From: Oligoflexus tunisiensis | GTDB taxonomy: Bacteria > Bdellovibrionota_B > Oligoflexia > Oligoflexales > Oligoflexaceae | Reading direction: 5' to 3' | Length of the DNA: 64,000 nt | Assembly: GCF_001748245.1 (NCBI RefSeq) | Contig: NZ_BDFO01000001.1 | Coordinates: 40,766 to 104,765 of the forward strand | Part shown: one piece after another, positions 57,801-64,000 of the stretch | How positions within the stretch are numbered: position 1 is the stretch's first letter | Layout: each line of letters opens with the position of its first letter | The notes under the pieces: model-generated | Database searches by the model: none | Told to the model about the DNA's origin: nothing | Seen by the model: the letters and a program-made list of their open reading frames with translations, nothing else | Made by a program: the position numbers and the translations under genes

Positions 57801-58000
57801 GATGAGGGGTTCCCCGAAACTCCTCCAAACAGAACTTTAAACTCGCATTTCCTGAGGGGGTCCAAAAAACTCCTCCAAATAGCACTTTAAAATCGCATTT
57901 GTTGAGGGGGCCCCAAAAACTCCTCCAAATAGCACTTTAAAATCGCATTTGTTGAGGGGGTCCAAAAAACTCCTCCAAATAGCACTTTAAAATCGCATTT
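57801..58000. repeat. Four 50-bp tandem repeats carrying the IS3 3' end
   Basis: Four head-to-tail units of exactly 50 bases (57801-57850, 57851-57900, 57901-57950 and 57951-58000) share G-A-G-G-G-G, A-A-A-C-T-C-C-T-C-C-A-A-A, and A-C-T-T-T-A-A-A-x-T-C-G-C-A-T-T-T. The innermost three are nearly identical and the outermost is diverged. The innermost contains the orfB stop (Q-M-R-F, stop), so the array is an amplification of the IS end. Confidence 0.9.
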
Positions 58001-58835
58001 GTTCAGCTCTGTTCATGTCAAATTCCCTCAGGAATTCCTGGGGTGTCCTATTACCTAAAGATCTGTGTGGGCGATCCTCGTTGTACTCACGTCTCCACTG
58101 TTCGATCTTATGCCGAGCATCCTCAAGGCTTTCAAAAACCGATTGATTAAGGCATTCATCTCGAAACCTTCCATTGAAAGACTCTATGAAAGGATTGTCT
58201 GTTGGCTTCGCGGGCCGGGAGAAGTCCAGCCGCACACCTTTCCAATGCGCCCAGTCGTCGAGGGCTTTGCTGATAAACTCACTCCCATTGTCGACGTTAA
58301 TGAATGAGGCCATCCCATGACCATGAGACAGCCTTTCAAGAGCATTTGCAACATGTTTTCCGGTCATGCTTCGCCCACATTCAAGTAGCACTGCTTCGCG
58401 ACTAAAGGTATCGACGACTGTTAGGATTCGAATGGCTTTTCCGTCAGCCAGGGAGTCGTGAACAAAATCCATGCACCAACGCTGATTGGGAGCTGTGGGT
58501 GTCGGAGGAATGATTCGGATCTGGGAACGACGCTTACGGTAGTACTTCCGGTGTCGCAGGCTCAAACCCTCACTGACGTATATGCGATGAACCTTCTTGC
58601 GATTTACCAACCATCCCTCACGCCGCAGAAGCACATAAATGCGATTGTAGCCGTATCGCACCCGACTCTGTGCAATATCTCTGATTCGCATCCGGATGGC
58701 CGTATCATCGCGTCGGCGGGCTCGATATCGACAACACGATCGGTCGAAGAGCAAAACACTGCAGGATCGTCTCTCGGAAATCTTGAAGGCACGTTTCAGG
58801 AAGTCTGCAATCTCCCGCTTCCTTGCAGGCTTCAA
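57987..58835 (-). CDS. IS3-family transposase OrfB (DDE)
   Basis: The 282-residue protein has the HTH_21-like N-terminal part (R-I-R-D-I-A-Q-S-R-V-R-Y-G-Y-N-R-I-Y) and a DDE integrase core: D in W-C-M-D-F-V-H-D, D in F-I-N-V-D-N-G-S-E-F and E in F-I-E-S-F-N-G-R-F-R-D-E. The core is complete. It overlaps orfA by four bases, and an A7G run at the end of orfA is the probable -1 frameshift site that makes the OrfAB transposase. The stop lies in a 50-base repeat unit. Confidence 0.9.
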   Translation of the reverse strand: MKPARKREIADFLKRAFKISERRSCSVLLFDRSCCRYRARRRDDTAIRMRIRDIAQSRVRYGYNRIYVLLRREGWLVNRKKVHRIYVSEGLSLRHRKYYRKRRSQIRIIPPTPTAPNQRWCMDFVHDSLADGKAIRILTVVDTFSREAVLLECGRSMTGKHVANALERLSHGHGMASFINVDNGSEFISKALDDWAHWKGVRLDFSRPAKPTDNPFIESFNGRFRDECLNQSVFESLEDARHKIEQWRREYNEDRPHRSLGNRTPQEFLREFDMNRAEQMRF

Positions 58836-59098
58836 AGCTTTTTTTCGATCACTTCCTGCAGCATATGCTTGTCAAGGCTCAGGTCAGCCACCAAGCGCTT
58901 GAGCCTGCGATTCTCATCTTCGAGCAAACGCATTCGCTTGAGTTCCGTCGAACCAAGCCCTCCGTACTTTTTCTTCCAGGTATAAAACGTCTGCTGCGAA
59001 ATTCCCAGCTTACGACACACATCCACCACAGCCTCGCCAGCTTCCACCTGACGCAGGGCATAGACAATCTGTTCCTCAGTAAACTTGGACGTTTTCAT
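58832..59098 (-). CDS. IS3-family OrfA
   Basis: From ATG 59098 the 88-residue product is a helix-turn-helix transposase subunit (F-T-E-E-Q-I-V-Y-A-L-R-Q-V-E, V-C-R-K-L-G-I-S-Q-Q-T-F-Y-T-W-K) with a leucine-zipper-like part (L-L-E-D-E-N-R-R-L-K-R-L). The end E-V-I-E-K-K-L is encoded over the A7G slippery run (minus-strand GAAAAAAAGC). It is intact and typical of the IS407 type. Confidence 0.9.
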   Translation of the reverse strand: MKTSKFTEEQIVYALRQVEAGEAVVDVCRKLGISQQTFYTWKKKYGGLGSTELKRMRLLEDENRRLKRLVADLSLDKHMLQEVIEKKL

Positions 59099-59185
59099 AC
59101 ATCTCTCCACGTCAAAGAGAGCTGAATTATAGCGGATTTTTCAGCTTTTCGCTGGAGGATTTTTCGGGGTCAACGTCAATCTGCT

Positions 59186-59258
59186 GCGAGCGCCAAGTCA
59201 GATGATAGCGTGCAAATGACGGGAAAGCGGAACGAGACTGACGGAAAGTTTCGGGGAC
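59186..59258. repeat. Relic right end (partner of 57751)
   Basis: GGAACGAGACTGACGGAAAG then T-T-T-C-G-G-G-G-A (59230-59258) mirrors the end at 56078-56105. With 57751-57798 it would form one older element into which the IS3 copy inserted. Confidence 0.45.
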
Positions 59259-59262
59259 TCGG

Positions 59263-60406
59263 TTAGAACAAGTTTCCTGCCCAGAGGCTCTTGACAAAAT
59301 CTTGATAGCTTAGAATTTCGATCCCATCTTCTGTCATGCGAGCTCCATTCTCCATTGATATGACAATTCTCTTCTGAATCTCAGGGTAGTCGCTTTTCAG
59401 TTCGCGAAGGCCTTTTAAATGATCAGAATGAATATTCGACGAAGCTTTGGATTCTATTGCTGCCTTCATAGGTCCTACAATGAAATCGACTTCGACCCCT
59501 GTTGTCAAACGCCAGTAACTCAATGTCTCTGGCCGCCCAGTGTATTCGATGTAAGTCGTGAGTTCATGAAAAACCCAGTTTTCAAAGGCTTTTCCCCACG
59601 CACTCGATCCTGGCAAGACTTGACCACGTTGCGCAAGATAATTAACAACACCAACGTCCGCGAAATAAAACTTCGGGCTCGACGAAACTCTACGCTTCGG
59701 CCTGAAAGTATAGGCTGGCAGATAGCGTGCCAGCAGAGTGTCGACTAAAATTTCATAGTAAGAGCGGACCGTTGGTGCTGAAACGCCACAATCACGCGCA
59801 ACAGTCTCATAATTGAGAAGCTCCGTATCACCTAATGCAGATATTTCAAGAAATCGGCTGAACGGCTGTAACTTGCGAACCAGTCCTTCTGCGAAAATTT
59901 CTTCTTTTAAATAGTCTGCGCAATATGATTTTAAATGCAGAGCAGCTTCATTGGAATCATATATAAGTGGCATGTAGCCACGGTTCAGCATTTTCTCCAG
60001 GAGAGAATTCCGAGCCGATTTCAGCCGCTACCAAGCCTGACATTTCATATCGCAAGGCACGCCCTCCGAGAAGGTTTGCATGGCCTTTACGAACCTTTCG
60101 AGCGCTCGATCCACAAAGCCTAAAGACCACACCATCGTCTTCAATGAGCAGATGAACTTCATCAAGCAGCTGGGGACTTTCTGAATTTCGTCAATGATAA
60201 CGAACTTCCAGGTATTTCTCCTGACTCTTTCTCGCAGTCGTTCCGGATAACTTTGGAAGAGAGCAAATTCATCACTTTTCAAAAGCTGGATAAAGGAGGT
60301 GTCCGGGAAAGTCTCCTTTAACAGGCTCGTCTTCCCGACTTGGCGAGGACCCCATAAAAAAAGAATTATTCAATAATTTTGGTATATTGAGAGGTCGTCT
60401 ATACAA
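59263..60406 (-). pseudogene. AAA/DUF4143 ATPase, multiply frameshifted
   Basis: A TTG start at 60406, after AGGAG, opens Y-R-R-P-L-N-I-P-K-L-L-N-N-S-F-F. A one-base shift in the T run at about 60360 leads to L-W-G-P-R-Q-V-G-K-T-S-L-L, a Walker A, then V-I-I-D-E-I-Q-K-V-P. A second shift near 60170 leads to L-L-D-E-V-H-L-L-I-E-D-D-G-V-V-F, then R-K-G-H-A-N-L-L-G-G-R-A-L-R-Y-E-M-S-G-L. A third near 59995 joins the intact 3' part (59263-59991), beginning with M-L-N-R-G-Y-M-P-L-I-Y-D-S and containing A-F-E-N-W-V-F-H-E-L and T-T-G-V-E-V-D-F-I-V. The whole is the same family as the intact gene at 54725. Confidence 0.85.
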
Positions 60407-60711
60407 ACAAAACTCCTACTTTGAATTTTCATGAAAAACCAAGCAGATCTTTTCCTGGGATTTTTCCAGGCAAAAACAGCAGAAATGGAAGCTCACAAGC
60501 TTGGTTCAAGAAATTAACCATGGCTATAATGCATAGTTGGATCGATGCATGCGGCTACTTTTGCTACTATTCGTCCAGATCCAAAGCTCCAGAACTCACC
60601 GATAGATCCCATGGTCTTCGAGTATAAAGAGCGGTTGTCTCAATGCTCTTATGTCTCGCATGGTTGCGTAAGGCAATAACATCAAGCTTTGTATTGTGAC
60701 CAAGCCAGTGA
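60407..60711. other. Intergenic region before the second IS3 element
   Basis: About 300 bases with no convincing gene. A plus-strand frame at 60421-60627 has no ribosome site. CCTGGGATTTTTCCAGG at about 60455-60471 is a small inverted repeat without a T run after it. It probably holds the promoter of the decayed ATPase. Confidence 0.4.
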
Positions 60712-60735
60712 AGTGCTCCCCACTTTTCGTACAAC

Positions 60736-61610
60736 TCAAGCCACTAAAGTTTGCTCACGATACTGACGCGGCGATTTATAACCGAGCGCCGAATGCATCC
60801 TCATCCCGTTGTAAAAGTCCATCCAGTCGGCAATAGCCTGGAAAGCTGCATCCTTTGACCTGAATCGATTCAGCCAAATACACTCTTCTTTAAGGGATCT
60901 GAAGAACCGCTCAATCATGCCGTTCTGCTCCGGACTATAAGGGGTAATGTATTGCTGTTCGATGCCGTGTCTCTGCGCAACACCAACGAACTCCCTGGCA
61001 CCAAACACGAGTCCATTATCGCTTCTCAGAGTCAGGTGGACCTTCGGTTTCCAGATCAGCCCACGAGCCCTGAGACCGTCTTCAAGCGCTGCTGATGCAA
61101 CCTTGGCCTTTCCCGAACTTGAAAGCCGCCAGCCCACAATTTCCCGATCAAAGCAGTCGATCACGGCAGTGAGATGACACCAGCCATCCTTGCCGCAGAA
61201 TATGCTCGTCGTGTCGATCGCCCAAAGCTGGTCAGAGCGGAAGGTCAGGTGTCTTCGTCCCTGGACCCTGGGGCGCATGCCTCGGGGCTTTTCAGTCTTT
61301 TGCCAGCCATTGAGCTTGATGATCCGGTGGACCTTTTCCGGTTGACTTTCAGGCCATCACGGAACTTCAAAACTGCGTGAATACGTCGGACTCCATAGGT
61401 CGGGAATTCTTCGATAATCCGACGAATCCCAAGAACCAAATCCTGGTCCATACGGGTCGCGCGGCCACCCTTTGGCTGGTAATAGACATTGGACCTTGGC
61501 ACTCCAAACCACTGACAGAGCTTGGAAAGAGATACGGCCTTGCCCTCCTCCTTGAGAACGCTCTGAAGCCCTAAGAGTTCGTCTCTTGATCTTGGCTCAG
61601 AGCCTGCCAC
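60736..61610 (-). pseudogene. IS3-family OrfB, frameshifted
   Basis: The first part (61610 down to about 61340) encodes S-L-S-K-L-C-Q-W-F-G-V-P-R-S-N-V-Y-Y and F-P-T-Y-G-V-R-R-I-H-A-V-L. At L-K-V-N-R-K the frame is lost: a single missing base in the A run (G-G-A-A-A-A-G-G) would restore K-V-H-R-I-I-K-L-N-G-W-Q-K-T-E. The DDE core then continues in the other frame from 61278 (W-A-I-D-T-T-S-I; R-S-D-N-G-L-V-F; N-G-M-I-E-R-F-F-R-S-L-K-E-E) and stops at 60736. Catalytic residues are kept, but the break should inactivate it. Confidence 0.85.
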
Positions 61611-61879
61611 TTTTTTCGGGCATCGAGCTCCAGAACCAGCTCTCCAACCGTGGCCCGGAGGTCTTTGATCTCCCGCTCGTATTGGGCCTGATCTTCCTTG
61701 GCGTTGGTCTTGAGACTATTCTCTCCGCCTTTAAGGAAGGTTTCGATCCAGCCTTCGACCTCAGACTGCTTCAGGTCCTGCTCCCTACAGACATCAACCA
61801 GGGACTTCTCTCCCTTCATGATCCTGACTATCAACTCAACCTTGCGTCTGGCAGTCCATCTCTGAAAGTCGGTCTTCAT
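61571..61879 (-). CDS. IS3-family OrfA
   Basis: The 102-residue product has the HTH part (R-R-K-V-E-L-I-V-R-I-M-K-G-E-K, V-D-V-C-R-E-Q-D-L-K-Q-S-E-V-E-G-W) and a Leu/Glu-rich second half (L-R-A-T-V-G-E-L-V-L-E-L-D). Near its end, A-R-K-K-W is encoded over an A6G run, the usual -1 slippage site to orfB. It appears intact. Confidence 0.85.
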   Translation of the reverse strand: MKTDFQRWTARRKVELIVRIMKGEKSLVDVCREQDLKQSEVEGWIETFLKGGENSLKTNAKEDQAQYEREIKDLRATVGELVLELDARKKWQALSQDQETNS

Positions 61880-61976
61880 TGCATACTCCGTTAGTACAGA
61901 ATTTTCTTATACCCTGTACGAAACAGGAGGGGAACACTCCACCAGTACAGAGAACCACGTCGACAGTCCTTCAAGG

Positions 61977-62172
61977 TTAGTTCCGGGTATCCAAGACGCC
62001 TCCAACTCTGAAGTACCAGTCTGCTCCATATGGAAAGAAAGGCTGATCGCGTTCACGCTGATTCAACACTTTTACGATCTCCTTGGCAGCATCTCCATTG
62101 AAGCAGGCTACCCGGCCTTTGGAATTGGCTTTAGGATCGGGCATGTAATGGAGGCCCCGGGACTTTTGCCTA
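61977..62172 (-). pseudogene. 3' fragment of an unknown gene truncated by an IS
   Basis: A 65-codon open frame without a start runs from the relic element end (about 62172) to TAA 61977-61979. It encodes Q-K-S-R-G-L-H-Y-M-P-D-P-K-A and later V-A-C-F-N-G-D-A-A-K-E-I-V-K-V and ends W-Y-F-R-V-G-G-V-L-D-T-R-N. The codon use looks genuine. The 5' part seems to have been cut off by the insertion that begins near 62173. The family is not recognised. Confidence 0.5.
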
Positions 62173-63650
62173 TATATCTAGATCCCCGAAACTCCCAGCC
62201 GTCGATGTGACGAAACTCAGATCCGTTCGGATTTCCGGCCCATCCTATGCTTTCACCCGACACCTGAAATTTCCGCCTTTACAGACAAGCCAGAAGAGCG
62301 CAAATGGAGTCCGGCCATGTGTCCCACGGATGGGGCGCTGGAATCCGGATGTTGAGTGATGAATGACAGGGTGATGTTTCAGAACAAGGCGCTCTCCGCG
62401 CTCGGTGGTCTGCTGTTTTTCGAGAATCTGCTGACCAGCACTCGCCTCGAGGAGCGGGCTGTGGATTGTCTTCCGCGACTTCGCATAGCCTCGCGAGCCT
62501 CGAGTTTCGATAAATTCCGCGCGCTTATGCTTGGTCTTGTGAGTGGTGCCGACTGTCTTGATGATATGGATGCCCTGGCTGAAGACCCTCGTTTTGCAGG
62601 GTGAACGGCCCTCTTGTTTCATCAGCAACCTATGAGGATTTCCTGCGAAAATTCTCCGGTTTCCAGCTTCAGCATTTGAATCAGGAGCTTTGCCGTCTGG
62701 CTGGTGAGCTTCATCTGCGGAGCGGAAGTTCGGAACGTCTGGTGCTGGATATCGACTCGACGGGGCATGAGCAGCATGGTGTGAAGATGGAGGGCCTTGC
62801 CTATAACTACAAGAATGAGTGGAGCCTGAGCTCGATCGAGGTGTTTGATCAGAAGGGCTTTCTGCACTATCTGAACGTCCGGGAGGGCAATGCCTTCACC
62901 TCCGAGGACGCTCCGTTCATCATCAGCGAGGTGTCGCGTCATCTGCCGCGTGAGCTGCGGCGCGAGCGCCCGCTTTTGCGGGCTGACTCGGGTTACTGCA
63001 ACAATCCTGTGTTCCAGGCCTGCGAGCAGAACGGTTTTGGCTTTCTGATCGCCATGCGGTAAACCTTTACAGTCCTCTTCTGCGACGGCGCATCAAGTGG
63101 CCGAAGGCAAAGAGCAAGACGCTGGAAGAGGAGGAGGCCGAGGTCGGCGAATCGCTTTACCATTCGAAAAAGTGTGAGAAGGTTTTCCGGGTGATTTTCA
63201 TGAGACGACCTCGCAAGGGCGAGCGGGAGATCTTTGCCGACTGGCACTGGACGTATCAGGCCTATATTACCTCAGAAAGCAGTTCGGGCCTTTCCGCCGA
63301 GGATGCCGTGGACTTTATCGCAAACGCGGGCATGCCGAAAATTTCATTCGGGAACTCAAAAACGGATTTGATCTGCATCACTTTCCCTGCCAGAAGCTTA
63401 ATGCAAACCGCGCCTATGGATTGATAGCGGCTTTCGCATACAATTTCATGCGCTTTCTGGGGACGGTGATGCGCCCTGATCGTCCGATGTTTTCAAAAAG
63501 AATTCGTTATTGTCTGGTCAACCTTGCCTGTCAGGTGGTGCGAAAGGCAAGGCAGACCATTGTTATATTTCCAAGGCGATATGAACAGGAGGTGAAGCGT
63601 TGTCTTATGAACATAAAACTCACGTTGGGTTATGGGTAACAGGTCCCGCG
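62173..63650. mobile_element. Decayed IS1380-like element
   Basis: The left part begins with T-A-T-A-T-C-T-A-G-A-T-C-C-C-C-G-A-A (62172-62189), the sequence also found at 57751. The transposase gene has at least three frameshifts. A right terminal repeat is not visible before the ISL3 element that starts near 63716, so the right end was probably lost or overwritten. It is a nested target. Confidence 0.6.
62359..63639 (+). pseudogene. IS1380-family transposase, broken in at least three places
   Basis: Frame 1 (62359-62604) encodes F-E-N-L-L-T-S-T-R-L-E-E-R-A-V and ends at a stop after D-P-R-F-A-G. The next frame continues V-N-G-P-L-V-S-S-A-T-Y-E-D-F-L to 63062, with L-V-L-D-I-D-S-T-G-H-E (first Asp) and L-L-R-A-D-S-G-Y-C (second Asp). 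After another break the frame gives V-G-E-S-L-Y-H-S-K-K and R-R-P-R-K-G-E-R-E-I. A third break near 63330 leads to A-E-N-F-I-R-E-L-K-N-G-F (the Glu), N-A-N-R-A-Y-G-L-I-A-A-F-A-Y-N-F-M-R and the stop at 63639. The D-D-E order is that of IS1380. Confidence 0.85.
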
Positions 63651-63715
63651 AAGAAAACCACCTTGATCTTTGACAACCGAATATTCGCAACCCAACTGAG
63701 CTATGGGACAATTGG

Positions 63716-64000
63716 GGGTCTTCTCGGTTCGTGGTGGGTCATTTCCAAAAATAAAATAGGGACATAGGCAAACCTGCCGTAGATTTTGGTTCGCCAGAAT
63801 CAAAAAGCCAGGAGGGCGCCTATGTCTATGGAAAGACCAGCACGACTCGTTCTTCTTCCTGAACTGGAACTTGTGAAATCGGTAAAACTCAGCAATCGAA
63901 TTCTGGGGTTTTTTAAGAAAACTTCGACGCACGAGGTCTGCCCAAAGTGTGCCCATCTCTCTGAATCTGTTTATGATCATCGTCCTGTTCGCATCAAGGA
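63716..64000 (+). mobile_element. ISL3-family element, left part
   Basis: The end GGGTCTTCTCGGTTCGTGGT then G-G-G-T-C (63716 on) resembles the GG(C/G)TCTTC-type terminal repeat of ISL3. The transposase start follows at 63822. The rest lies beyond the window. Confidence 0.7.
63822..64000 (+). CDS. ISL3-family transposase (partial)
   Basis: The frame starts at ATG 63822 (or 63828) after GGAGGG, and runs off the window end after about 60 codons. It includes the N-terminal zinc finger V-C-P-K-C-A-H-L-S-E-S-V-Y-D-H-R-P-V-R-I-K, typical of ISL3 (the second C-x2-C is expected later). Completeness cannot be judged from this window. Confidence 0.85.
   Translation, partial: MSMERPARLVLLPELELVKSVKLSNRILGFFKKTSTHEVCPKCAHLSESVYDHRPVRIK

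Larger units (their letters stand above)
57801..59183. mobile_element. IS3-family element (first copy)
   Basis: The element contains orfA and orfB on the minus strand. Its orfA-side end (59160-59183) has G-A-C-C-C-C-G-A-A-A-A-A-T-C-C-T-C-C-A on the minus strand; the other end has T-T-C-C-C-C-G-A-A-A-C-T-C-C-T-C-C-A (57810-57827), an imperfect inverted repeat. The orfB-side end is repeated four times. It appears inserted into an older relic (ends at 57751 and 59256). Both ORFs are intact. Confidence 0.75.
60712..61938. mobile_element. IS3-family element (second copy, inactivated)
   Basis: The length of about 1227 bases fits the family. The ends AGTGCTCCCCACTTTTCGTA (60712-60731) and, on the minus strand from 61938, AGTGTTCCCCTCCTGTTTCG are imperfect inverted repeats. 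Inside are orfA (61571-61879) and an orfB broken by a frameshift. No flanking target duplication could be matched (AAG or CTC). It differs in sequence from the first IS3 copy. Confidence 0.75.

Noticed and set aside
57801..58000. CRISPR-like array
   Set aside because: The repeats are directly adjacent with no spacers and end in a transposase stop codon, so they are a tandem duplication of an IS end, not a CRISPR.

Overview
The window reads as a chromosomal segment of a free-living, Gram-negative, didermic bacterium. Evidence includes many lipobox and Sec signal peptides, an outer-membrane beta-barrel, an OmpA-type protein, LPS-type glycosyltransferases, two tRNA-Ser genes, FtsK, HtpX and malate dehydrogenase. 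The abundance of lipoproteins, secreted trypsin-like and subtilisin-like proteins, hybrid kinases and class III cyclases recalls Bdellovibrionota/Oligoflexia. That placement is an inference from style, not from a marker gene.

Layout. 0-1.1 kb is a scar region: a transposase-like tail and a toxin-antitoxin pair whose toxin frame is broken. 1.2-12 kb holds secreted or lipid-anchored proteins (a CBM21 protein, a divergent subtilase-like lipoprotein, a coiled-coil lipoprotein, a trypsin-like lipoprotein), a methyltransferase, and a tightly overlapping DoxX-PAP2-ChrA operon preceded by a decayed PadR-like regulator. 12-17 kb has a duplicated DoxX-like membrane protein, an S66 peptidase, a receptor-type class III cyclase and a GH43 glycosidase. 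17.2-19.4 kb is an IS200/IS605 element with divergent tnpA and tnpB and hairpin ends. 19.4-25 kb carries a VOC protein, a HExxH protein, a Kelch-like lipoprotein and an amidohydrolase, followed by a three-gene phosphorelay cassette (GAF/PAS kinase, single-domain response regulator, hybrid kinase) reaching to 28 kb on the minus strand. 28-38 kb has OmpA-like and metallophosphoesterase genes, a CHASE2-cyclase-PilZ fusion, a beta-propeller lipoprotein, a DUF985 cupin and a DUF255 thioredoxin-like protein. 38-50.5 kb looks like core genome: two glycosyltransferases, an alpha/beta hydrolase, FtsK, a trypsin-like protease with a shifted tail, a metallo-beta-lactamase-like protein without its metal ligands, mdh, htpX and two tRNA-Ser genes. 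50.5-53.1 kb has an SRPBCC protein, a DnaA-box inverted repeat and a J-domain protein.

From about 53.2 kb the DNA is more AT-rich and accessory. It has an XRE-type regulator with an upstream inverted repeat, an intact AAA/DUF4143 ATPase behind a GAGTAAATTTACTC palindrome, a decayed second AAA/DUF4143 gene, a lipoprotein with repeated G-Y-W-K-N-G motifs, two IS3-family elements, a decayed IS1380-like transposase, the start of an ISL3 element, and relic ends of at least one more element. The first IS3 copy has its 3' end amplified as four 50-bp tandem units.

Functional themes are second-messenger and phosphorelay signalling (two cyclases, one PilZ domain, three two-component proteins), secreted hydrolysis (GH43, S1, S8-like, S66, amidohydrolase), envelope construction, and an island of nested, decaying mobile DNA at the right end.
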